Positions 1 to 5,905 of a stretch of 12,586 nt of DNA are shown piece by piece. Every line of letters starts with the position of its first letter. Within the stretch, counting starts at the first letter, position 1. The position numbers and the translations under genes were made by a program. Under the pieces are notes generated by a model, which saw nothing but the letters and a program-made list of their open reading frames with translations, was not told the origin of the DNA and did not search any database. The stretch comes from Phycisphaerales bacterium (lineage in GTDB: Bacteria; Planctomycetota; Phycisphaerae; Tepidisphaerales; Tepidisphaeraceae), in the NCBI GenBank assembly GCA_003153655.1, contig PMAK01000083.1, positions 1,751 through 14,336 of the forward strand, written 5' to 3'.

Positions 1-57
1 GGCGTTGTCGTCGATGACGAGGATGCGTCGTGCCGCGCGTGGGATTTCTGTGACCAT
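1..57 (-). CDS. Response regulator, N-terminal fragment (runs off the window)
   Basis: Only the first 19 codons are inside the window. They start at an ATG on the minus strand and encode MVTEIPRAARRILVIDDNA. The hydrophobic strand RILVIDDN, with two consecutive Asp residues, is the first beta strand and acidic pocket of a CheY-like receiver domain, where the acidic pair binds Mg2+ for phosphotransfer. The stop codon of the upstream histidine kinase overlaps this ATG by one base (TAATG), which indicates translational coupling and a cognate kinase-regulator pair. The output domain, if any, lies outside the window, so the regulated process cannot be read. Confidence 0.8.
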   Translation of the reverse strand, partial: MVTEIPRAARRILVIDDNA

Positions 58-1640
58 TACCGTGCCTTTTTGTTTTCGAGGATCTGCTCAACCGACGACA
101 AGCCGGCGAGCGGGAGATCAAGGGTGAATGTCGCGCCGCGGTCGGAGCCGTCGCTGGAAACGGACAGATTTCCGCCCAATTCCCGCGCGGCATTGGCGGC
201 ACTGTGCAAACCAAAGCCATGGCCTTCCGCGCGGGTGGTGAAGCCATGGGCAAAGATCTTCGTCAAATCTTCGGGGCGGATTCCCACTCCATTGTCGCGC
301 ACCTCGAAGCGAACGAAACCCTCGTTGCCGCCTTCGACTTTCTTTGTGGATAAGAAAATTTGCTTTTGCGGATTGGAAGAAGCGATGACCGCCTTTTTGG
401 CGTTGGTCAACAGATTGATGAGGATCTGCAGCACCTTGTGCTTGTCGAGGGCAACCGGCGTGACTTCCTGGAAATCGCGGATGATCGTCAAGTTTTGTTC
501 GGTGGAGACGCCGAGGTCCATGGTGATGGCCCGCTCGAAGATATCGCCGGGCGACATTTTCTCGCGAACGCTTCCGCTCTTGGCGTGCTGTTGCTGGGCG
601 GCGACGATTTCCTTGATGTGATCCAGCCCCGTTGCCACGGATTGAAGCTCATCGAGGAGGCCTTTGTGTTCCTTGGTCAGGCAGTTCGATAGTTCGATGA
701 GAAAGCCGGGCAAGTGTTTGCCGCGCGCATCGGAAGTGAGGAAAGCGGTCAGGTTTTCCTGATTCGTCTGGAGCATTTCCCCGACTTTGACGAGGCTTGA
801 GACCTCTGAATCCTTCACCTTATTCAGTGCAACGCTGGCTGAGACATTGACGCTGTTGAGGACGTTGCCAACGTTGTGCAGAACGCCGGTGGCGATCTCG
901 GCCATGCCGGCTCGGCGAGCGGTGCCGATCAATTCCTGGCTGACGGATTCGAGGCGGGCGGTTTGGCGGGCGACCTCGGCTTCGACGCGCTCGTTGGTTG
1001 CCTCCAATTCAGCCTGCCGGGCGGCAAGCATTGTGAGTTCTTTCGCGCCGCGCACGCAGGCCCAGACGAGGATGATGTCCTCGAAGACAACCCAGCCGGC
1101 GTGTTCCGTCCAGCGCCAGGGGCTGGCCGCGACGATGCCGAAAACCGATTCGGGCCAGAAGATGCCGCGGAGTGCGTGATCGAGCGCAACGACGATTGTT
1201 GCCGGCACGAGGACGCGCCAATCGCGATAGAAGCTTAGAAAGGCGAGAGACCCGAAGACGTGAAAATGCGTTTCGATTCGGCCGCCCGAAAGATGTATGA
1301 GCAAAGCGGAGTGGCACATCTGAGCGGCACCGATGACATATCGCGTCATCGCTTCGCCCGGCCGCACCAAGACCAACGTGATGGGGAAGGCGGCGATCAG
1401 TCCGCCGAGAAATACGGCAGCCCAGATATGCGGGTGAATATGGCTTTCAAGCCCTTCCCACGCCAACGGCGAAAGCCAGATCGCCACGGCAATACAGGCG
1501 AGCCACTGGATCAGCAGCAGGACTGCGAACATCCGGTCCGTCTGCTTCCACAGGTCACGTTGGTAAGCGATCTTCAATTCATTGGCGCGAAGATCGATTT
1601 TTCGCTGCAAGTCCGGAGCGATGTTTAATAATTGCGTCAC
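57..1640 (-). CDS. Membrane sensor histidine kinase, LHNVGN type
   Basis: 527-residue sensor kinase that would autophosphorylate and pass the phosphate to the adjacent response regulator. The N-terminal third (about 37-200) is hydrophobic, with roughly five to six membrane segments. It contains the His-rich stretch ETHFHVFGSLAFLSFYRDW (123-141) and ALDHALRGIFWPESVFG, a membrane sensor module that I recognise from other kinases and GGDEF proteins but whose ligand is unknown. A coiled coil (about 205-237) leads to the H-box GVLHNVGNVLNS with candidate phospho-His255. The HATPase_c domain shows an N-box (LINLLTNAKKAV, 407-418), a G1 box (DNGVGI, 449-454) and a G2 box (EGHGFGLH, 472-479). The start is GTG, chosen because GAGG lies 9 nt upstream. 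That site sits against the stop codon of the upstream RedB-like gene. All catalytic boxes are present, so it should be active. Confidence 0.9.
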   Translation of the reverse strand: MTQLLNIAPDLQRKIDLRANELKIAYQRDLWKQTDRMFAVLLLIQWLACIAVAIWLSPLAWEGLESHIHPHIWAAVFLGGLIAAFPITLVLVRPGEAMTRYVIGAAQMCHSALLIHLSGGRIETHFHVFGSLAFLSFYRDWRVLVPATIVVALDHALRGIFWPESVFGIVAASPWRWTEHAGWVVFEDIILVWACVRGAKELTMLAARQAELEATNERVEAEVARQTARLESVSQELIGTARRAGMAEIATGVLHNVGNVLNSVNVSASVALNKVKDSEVSSLVKVGEMLQTNQENLTAFLTSDARGKHLPGFLIELSNCLTKEHKGLLDELQSVATGLDHIKEIVAAQQQHAKSGSVREKMSPGDIFERAITMDLGVSTEQNLTIIRDFQEVTPVALDKHKVLQILINLLTNAKKAVIASSNPQKQIFLSTKKVEGGNEGFVRFEVRDNGVGIRPEDLTKIFAHGFTTRAEGHGFGLHSAANAARELGGNLSVSSDGSDRGATFTLDLPLAGLSSVEQILENKKAR

Positions 1641-1646
1641 GTCCCA

Positions 1647-2300
1647 TTACCTCGATATAGATTTGGCTTTGGATATCCCCAGCGAACAACCGTAGACGGG
1701 TGTCGTTGAAACTTGCGATTTTCCATCCCGCACAAGCGACAAGATCGCGAAGAGGCCGGCGTTGTCGCCCTCGTGGCCGCGGCCGTCGGTGATGCCGCCG
1801 CTGAATCGCATTGCGCCGGATGCGTCGTAGACCATGACCTGGCCGGAGGTGATTGCGCCGAACGCCGCGGTGTCACGGCCGCCCTCATCGAGCATGACGA
1901 TTGCGTTTGGTATTGCCTTGGCCTGGCGCCACAGATCGCTATTGAGCCAATTGGCGGGTGCGTTTGCGAGATGGACGAACAGCACGCGCGCGTCGAGACG
2001 GCCCTCGGAGCGAGACAGTATCTGCGCTAATTCGCTCAGACTGGCCCGCGAGCAGGGACACTCCGGGTGCAGGGTCATGACCAACGTTGATCGGGTGGTA
2101 TTGCGGGAAAAACTCAGGCCCTCGGGCCACTGGGCCGGCACGCCTTGAGCCAGGGCGGCGGGCGTCATTTGATATCGGACCAGGCTGCACATGCCGAAGA
2201 CGACGGCAAGGCCCCAGGCCAGTACCATTGGTGGTCCAGTGAGAAATTTCGCCCAGCTTCGGTTCTGCATCCATAGGAAATTTCGACACGGCCCGACCAT
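1647..2300 (-). CDS. RedB-like, membrane-anchored thioredoxin-fold protein
   Basis: 217-residue protein with one N-terminal membrane segment (about 24-42) and no cleavable signal, so it is probably anchored with its domain outside the cytoplasm. The segment TLHPECPCSRASLSEL (76-91) carries a CPC pair (Cys81, Cys83) at the position where thioredoxin-fold proteins carry their active-site cysteines. A downstream strand (RVLFVHLA) and the C-terminal block TTPVYGCSL (Cys205) match the architecture of proteins annotated RedB in Planctomycetota and related phyla. The family's biochemical role is not established to my knowledge; a thiol redox or metal-related role is inferred. It is the first gene of an operon: its stop is 6 bp before the kinase start, suggesting it modulates or feeds the sensor. 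ATGs at residues 11 and 25 are alternative starts; no strong ribosome binding site decides. Confidence 0.72.
   Translation of the reverse strand: MVGPCRNFLWMQNRSWAKFLTGPPMVLAWGLAVVFGMCSLVRYQMTPAALAQGVPAQWPEGLSFSRNTTRSTLVMTLHPECPCSRASLSELAQILSRSEGRLDARVLFVHLANAPANWLNSDLWRQAKAIPNAIVMLDEGGRDTAAFGAITSGQVMVYDASGAMRFSGGITDGRGHEGDNAGLFAILSLVRDGKSQVSTTPVYGCSLGISKAKSISR
1650..1653 (-). promoter_or_regulatory. Ribosome binding site GAGG of the histidine kinase
   Basis: GAGG on the minus strand lies 9 nt before the GTG start of the kinase and directly abuts the TAA stop of the RedB-like gene (GAGGTAA). This fixes the GTG at 1640 as the start and implies that ribosomes finishing the upstream gene can reinitiate on the kinase. 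Confidence 0.6.
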
Positions 2301-2406
2301 GGGGTTACGGTTCCCGTCAATTTTCTTCTAAATGGGATTGGTTTAGTAAGACATCTCACAATTCGGACCAGCGTTCAGGCGAGTGGTAATTAATGAATGT
2401 GCGAAT

Positions 2407-2435
2407 TTTACCCAAACAAAAGAACGCTCTATACT
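2407..2435 (+). promoter_or_regulatory. Candidate sigma-70-type promoter of galE
   Basis: TTTACC (-35 like, 4 of 6 consensus positions) at 2407-2412 is separated by 17 bp from TATACT (-10 like, 5 of 6) at 2430-2435. Transcription would begin near 2442, giving a leader of about 24 nt containing the galE ribosome binding site. Prediction from consensus only; planctomycete promoters often diverge from it. Confidence 0.4.
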
Positions 2436-2449
2436 TATCGGCGGCAACG

Positions 2450-2457
2450 AGAAGGAG
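2450..2457 (+). promoter_or_regulatory. Strong ribosome binding site of galE
   Basis: AGAAGGAG ends 8 nt before the ATG at 2466. It is the best Shine-Dalgarno match in the window and fixes the galE start over the out-of-frame ATG at 2470. Confidence 0.7.
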
Positions 2458-2465
2458 CGTTTTGA

Positions 2466-3458
2466 ATGAATGTGCTGGTCGCCGGTGGCGCGGGATATAT
2501 CGGATCACACACGGTTAAACGCCTCAAGGAAGCGGGGCATTCACCGGTTATTTATGACAACCTGACGCGCGGGCATCGCGAGGTGATCGACATCCTCAAA
2601 GTGCCTAGCATCGTGGGCGATCTCAATGACAAGCCCAAGCTGATCGACGCCCTCCGCAAATACAAGATCGACACGGTCATGCATTTCGCCGCCTATGCGT
2701 ATGTTGGCGAAAGCGTGGAACACCCGCTGATGTACTATCACAACAACGTCGGGACGACGATCGGCGTGCTGGAGGCGATGAAGGAAGCGGGCGTCGAGCG
2801 ATTTGTTTTTTCCAGCACATGCGCAACCTACGGCAATCCGGATCGGGTGCCGATCACCGAAGATGAAAAGAAAGCGCCGGTCTCACCTTATGGCCGAAGC
2901 AAATTGATGGTTGAGCAGATCCTGGCCGATGCGCAGGTGGGGAATCGCAAATTCAAATTCGCGGCGTTGCGGTATTTTAATGCGAGCGGGTGCGCGCTGG
3001 ATGGGAGCCTGGGTGAAGATCATGAGCCGGAAACGCATCTCATTCCGGTGATCTTGCAGGCGATTCTGGGCGTGCGGCCGGGGATTACGGTGTTCGGGAC
3101 GGATTATCCTACGCCGGATGGAACGAACGTTCGGGATTATATTCATGTAGATGATTTGGCGGATGCGCATATTCAGGCGATGGAGCGTTTGAAGGACGCG
3201 GAGCCGATCTATTGCAACCTTGGAACGGGGCGCGGATTTTCGGTGAAGGAGATCATCGTGACGGCGGAGAAGGTGGCGGGGAAGAAAGTGCCCGTGAGCT
3301 ATGGCGCTCGCCGGGCGGGGGATGCCGTGGCGCTGTGGGCCGATCCTTCGCGGGCGAAGAAGATTCTGGGGTGGGAGGCGAAGCATCGGGATCCGGAGGG
3401 GATTATTCGCTCCGCTTGGAATTGGTTTAGTAAGCATCCGCGGGGATATGCGGGCTGA
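2466..3458 (+). CDS. galE: UDP-glucose 4-epimerase
   Basis: 330-residue short-chain-type epimerase that interconverts UDP-glucose and UDP-galactose using tightly bound NAD+, in the Leloir pathway and for envelope polysaccharide precursors. The NAD-binding Rossmann glycine motif GGAGYIGSH is at residues 7-15. SSTCATYG (116-123) supplies the Ser/Thr of the active site, and the YxxxK pair of extended SDRs is seen in SPYGRSK (Tyr142, Lys146). The C-terminal half contains the substrate-domain signatures ALRYFNASG, DGTNVRDYIHVDDLADAH and NLGTGRGFSVKEII expected for GalE. The length is that of bacterial GalE proteins (about 330-340). It stands alone with its own promoter and no sugar-pathway partner beside it, so a housekeeping role in cell-surface sugar supply is likely. 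Related UDP-sugar epimerases cannot be excluded entirely, but the motif set fits GalE well. Confidence 0.95.
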   Translation: MNVLVAGGAGYIGSHTVKRLKEAGHSPVIYDNLTRGHREVIDILKVPSIVGDLNDKPKLIDALRKYKIDTVMHFAAYAYVGESVEHPLMYYHNNVGTTIGVLEAMKEAGVERFVFSSTCATYGNPDRVPITEDEKKAPVSPYGRSKLMVEQILADAQVGNRKFKFAALRYFNASGCALDGSLGEDHEPETHLIPVILQAILGVRPGITVFGTDYPTPDGTNVRDYIHVDDLADAHIQAMERLKDAEPIYCNLGTGRGFSVKEIIVTAEKVAGKKVPVSYGARRAGDAVALWADPSRAKKILGWEAKHRDPEGIIRSAWNWFSKHPRGYAG

Positions 3459-3709
3459 ACGGGATGGAAATCCTCGAGTGGTTCTGCTGATTGAATGGAC
3501 GCCGGTGGCGTTTGGGATAGCGAGATATCAGCGCCGGTGTAACGGCGGGGTTTAATTCCTGTTGGCTCCATTCGATAAGCGCATCGGTGCCTGCCTCGCA
3601 CAGCGGCAGCATTTTAGTCTTCCGCAACCGCACCGCAAGCGGGCTTAAATCCTCTGCATGGGACCGCAACGGCGTCGCCTCTTGCGATAAGCGGCTGGGC
3701 AACCATGCC
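3459..3709. other. Intergenic region between galE and the HEPN gene
   Basis: 251 bp between convergent genes. It contains two short GC-rich hairpins (3499-3511 and 3532-3547) that may end galE transcription. An open frame on the minus strand across 3427-3726 overlaps the ends of both flanking genes and shows no domain I recognise, so I do not call it a gene. No tRNA cloverleaf, integrase fragment or att-like duplication was found. Confidence 0.4.
3532..3553 (+). terminator. Weak terminator-like hairpin after galE
   Basis: CGCCG (3532-3536) pairs with CGGCG (3543-3547) around a 6-nt loop, followed by GGG and then a short T run (TTT at 3551-3553). The stem is short and the T run is displaced, so intrinsic termination is only a possibility. 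A second small hairpin, ACGCC-GGT-GGCGT, lies at 3499-3511. Confidence 0.25.
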
Positions 3710-4402
3710 TTACAATGCGGCGACATGCAGCTGGAAATCCTCGTCGATGGTCTCCGCCAGAAGGTCCAAGAATCGGCGAGCGGCGACTAGGTCGCTTCTT
3801 CCAATAGCCAACGCGTTCGCGGAATGAGCCACACGATTGCGCCGCTGCACAATCTCCTCGAGCTTATCCTCCAAAAAGCTCGCCGCCTCGGGTGCTCCCC
3901 ATTTCCCCTCGAAGCGGGGTCGAATATGTGCGAAGGGCTTGGCAATTCCAGCATTCTTCAACAGACGCTTGACTGTATCCGGACCGGGATTGCTCTTAGT
4001 TTGACTTAAAGCTGTCGGATCAATGTGACCGTTAGTAATTCTGATTGCGGCGGCAATAATCTCAGGAAGTCGGTCGACCTTCTTTCCCCGTCTCCCATGA
4101 CGTGGCCCATACAGAGCAAACTCCAATGACTCATAAATGGCCGCTATCTGAACGGTCTGTGGAAGAGTGCTGAACTGTCGCGGCGGTGGACCAAGGAGGA
4201 GCCCCAACATTTCGGCGATGCCGCTGTTTAGGTAGCCTTCAAAGGCGGCAACCATCAGTACTGCAGCGCCGCCCCTTAGGCCGCGAACTTTAGATTCGTC
4301 TTGGGGTGGCGATGGATCCGGGTATCCTGCTTCTAGTTGCATCAACTCGCCGGCTAGAGCAAGGGACGCTTTAAAATTGGTTAGGGCAACCGACTGCGGC
4401 AT
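3710..4402 (-). CDS. HEPN-domain putative RNase, partner of the DUF262 protein
   Basis: 230-residue soluble, mostly helical protein. Near the C-terminus, QRRNRVAHS (187-194... region ending at Ser194) contains the RNxxAH motif (Arg188, Asn189, His193) that forms the RNase active site of HEPN toxins and defence effectors. The conserved HEPN helix is seen at RGGAAVLMVAAFEGYLNSGI (43-62), and NPGPDTVKRLLKNAGI (138-153) resembles the central region of the RiboL-PSP-HEPN and MAE_28990-like HEPN families. Its ATG lies 3 bp after the DUF262 stop codon, so the two are co-translated or coupled. By family knowledge such proteins cleave RNA as dimers; here that is inferred. Lower GC than flanking genes suggests acquisition. 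It could instead be a structural HEPN protein, but the intact R-x4-H motif argues for catalysis. Confidence 0.75.
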   Translation of the reverse strand: MPQSVALTNFKASLALAGELMQLEAGYPDPSPPQDESKVRGLRGGAAVLMVAAFEGYLNSGIAEMLGLLLGPPPRQFSTLPQTVQIAAIYESLEFALYGPRHGRRGKKVDRLPEIIAAAIRITNGHIDPTALSQTKSNPGPDTVKRLLKNAGIAKPFAHIRPRFEGKWGAPEAASFLEDKLEEIVQRRNRVAHSANALAIGRSDLVAARRFLDLLAETIDEDFQLHVAAL

Positions 4403-4405
4403 TCG

Positions 4406-5569
4406 CTATGCCCCCACGGCGGCCTTCAAGACTTCCTCTACTGCACTGACACGCCTAGCAACATAGCTTGGTGTGTTCGTTGCGGCGTCAACGGATTTTC
4501 GGAACTCGTCGTCTTCGAAGAGCTTCTTGAAGCCAGCCAAGATCTTACCCTTCGCGCTTTCTAGGTCTTTCTTTCGGAAGGTGCGAAATGCCAGCATCTC
4601 TGCATCAAAAAGTGATGCCAATACCTGCTTTCGCCAGCCGTCTCTCTCAGGTTGCCATCGCTGAAATGCATGTTCACCAAACACCGTTGAAACAGTATCA
4701 AGTGTGTCTAGAAACTCCTTCTCGAGCTTCTTAAGGTCGCTCTCTGTCGGAGCAGGCTTCTGCGACATGTAGCGATCCATGTGTCGCATCACTCCGCCAG
4801 TGAACGTGTTCCAAATTGTGCGAAATGTAAAATAGCGAAGAACTAGCTCGGCATCCCGCATCTCCTGGTACATCTTTGACTTGTGCTTGGCTTTTATCCC
4901 AAGGACTTGGTGAAAACGCGAGTCCTCTGACAACTTGAGGATTAGGTCGTTTAGAGGTCCTGGATACGTACTATTTCTTATCTCTTGGGCATTCAGTTTG
5001 ACCCCGCCGGTATTGAGTCGTTTGAACACTTCAAACTTCACATCTACGTCGGATTGACGCAGGATGATGATCGCGCGAATGGTTGGACGCACCTTAAGAA
5101 CAGTTTTTAGTTCCTGGGGCAACTCATCGAATGTCTTCCCATTCATATCCGAGAAAACCTCCAACCCTGTCAATCTTAATTTGTCCGAAAACAGAGATGA
5201 GATGGCTTGTAGCCTCTGCTTTCCGTCGATAACGCTATACTTTCCATACTCGTCTTCATTCAGGAAAATTGGTGGAACCGGCACGTTCATCAGAAAAGAT
5301 TCAATGAGCTTCGACTGGCGCTTTTCGTCCCACCTGAATCGCCGCTGATATTTTGGTGACAGGTCGATAGTTTTCTGTCGTACGAGGTCGGCAAGTGCGC
5401 CTAAGTTGTAGTCCACGACACTGGTAACAACTTCGCGTTGCTTCTGCTCCCAAAAATTCACTGGATCGCCGGGCTGCTTCGCACTTTCGAGGAGATTGTC
5501 TTCTTCGTCTGAAACAACGATGTCGTCGTCCAACTCTTCGTCCTTCTGTGCCGACTTCTGTTTTGCCAT
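4406..5569 (-). CDS. DUF262 (GmrS N-domain-like, ParB/Srx fold) protein
   Basis: 387-residue cytoplasmic protein. After an acidic N-terminal tail (about 10-27) comes the DUF262 signature: YQRRFRWDEKRQSKLIESFL (74-93) followed by VPVPPIFL, then VIDGKQRL (113-120), the DGQQR-type motif of the ParB/sulfiredoxin-like nucleotide-binding fold, and RLNTGGVKLNAQEIRN (184-199). The C-terminal part is helical and ends with TPSYVARRVSAVEEVL, as in stand-alone DUF262 proteins. There is no DUF1524 HNH nuclease domain, unlike GmrSD or SspE. In those families DUF262 hydrolyses NTP and senses modified DNA; whether that holds here is unknown. It is the first gene of a two-gene operon with the HEPN RNase, suggesting it controls or triggers that effector. 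Start ATG is preceded by GGGTGA 4 nt upstream. GC is visibly lower than in the flanks. Confidence 0.85.
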   Translation of the reverse strand: MAKQKSAQKDEELDDDIVVSDEEDNLLESAKQPGDPVNFWEQKQREVVTSVVDYNLGALADLVRQKTIDLSPKYQRRFRWDEKRQSKLIESFLMNVPVPPIFLNEDEYGKYSVIDGKQRLQAISSLFSDKLRLTGLEVFSDMNGKTFDELPQELKTVLKVRPTIRAIIILRQSDVDVKFEVFKRLNTGGVKLNAQEIRNSTYPGPLNDLILKLSEDSRFHQVLGIKAKHKSKMYQEMRDAELVLRYFTFRTIWNTFTGGVMRHMDRYMSQKPAPTESDLKKLEKEFLDTLDTVSTVFGEHAFQRWQPERDGWRKQVLASLFDAEMLAFRTFRKKDLESAKGKILAGFKKLFEDDEFRKSVDAATNTPSYVARRVSAVEEVLKAAVGA

Positions 5570-5596
5570 TGAATCACCCGTAAAAGGACATAGGGT

Positions 5597-5617
5597 CGGG
5601 ACATCCTCGACATCCCG
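5597..5617. promoter_or_regulatory. Candidate operator in the DUF262-HEPN leader
   Basis: CGGGA (5597-5601) and TCCCG (5613-5617) form a dyad enclosing two copies of GACATCC (5600-5606, 5609-5615). It sits between the TAGAAT -10-like hexamer (5629-5634, minus strand) and the DUF262 start, where a repressor would block transcription. As RNA the arms could form a 5-bp stem. Binding is inferred; no regulator is identified. Confidence 0.35.
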
Positions 5618-5892
5618 GCGCTTATTGCATTCTAATCGCTCGGACTGGAATTAAGACATCTAGCCCACACCACTGCCTAGAAATTCGTATGGTGAGCACT
5701 GCGTTAGCGATCTTAGAACGTGTACGCATTGAGGGGAAGCTCCTGAGCCAATTTGGAGCCAATTCGCGAATTTCGCTCAAAAACGCCAGTGCGAATTCTA
5801 TGGGTGTCCCGCTGAGTGGCGGGATAACCCGCTTCCATTCACGCAATTAGCCACATTTTGTCCCCTCCGCTTTTCCATGAACATTGGTTGAT

Positions 5893-5896
5893 GGAG
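5893..5896 (+). promoter_or_regulatory. Ribosome binding site GGAG deciding the sigma factor start
   Basis: GGAG lies 9 nt before the ATG at 5906, a normal spacing, but only 3 nt before the ATG at 5900 and after the ATG at 5891. This favours the start at 5906 (protein beginning MVDEDAQLL). Confidence 0.5.
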
Positions 5897-5905
5897 AATA
5901 TGGCG

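Larger units (their letters stand above)
2301..2465. other. Divergent intergenic region between redB-like gene and galE
   Basis: 165 bp between divergent genes. It holds a plausible promoter for galE and, at 2333-2350, an 18-nt sequence matching the last codons of galE at 17 of 18 positions (3417-3434). I see no convincing -35/-10 pair for the minus-strand operon; TTGACG on the minus strand just upstream of the redB-like start would place its -10 inside that gene. Confidence 0.5.
5570..5905. other. 336-bp divergent regulatory region between DUF262 gene and sigma factor gene
   Basis: No supported gene. On the DUF262 side it carries a -10-like TAGAAT (minus strand, 5629-5634) and a dyad plus direct-repeat element at 5597-5617. 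In the middle are two GAGCCAATT copies 11 bp apart (5745-5753, 5756-5764) running into the palindrome AATTCGCGAATT (5761-5772). On the sigma side there is a three-armed hairpin set (5807-5832). A minus-strand open frame at 5622-5846 would need a TTG start and resembles nothing I know. Confidence 0.5.

Noticed and set aside
1009..1317. Arg-rich open frames antisense or out of frame within the kinase gene and similar long frames elsewhere
   Set aside because: They are shadows of strongly supported genes in GC-rich DNA, with no initiation signal or domain of their own.
3530..3570. tRNA-like 3' end (GGGGTTTAATTCC followed by GGCTCCA)
   Set aside because: The T stem does not pair beyond three base pairs, and no matching acceptor or anticodon arm is found upstream. 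It resembles a tRNA end only superficially.
3427..3726. 99-residue open frame on the minus strand downstream of the HEPN gene
   Set aside because: It overlaps the ends of both galE and the HEPN gene, has no ribosome binding site or recognisable domain, and is Pro/Arg-rich as expected from a chance frame in GC-rich DNA.
4406..5569. Full GmrSD-type restriction enzyme
   Set aside because: Only the DUF262 half is present; no DUF1524 HNH motif is visible in this protein or in the adjacent one, which is a HEPN protein.
5622..5846. 74-residue open frame upstream of the DUF262 gene, a possible third gene of the module
   Set aside because: It requires a TTG start without a ribosome binding site, covers the repeats and dyads of the intergenic region, and resembles no small antitoxin or regulator.
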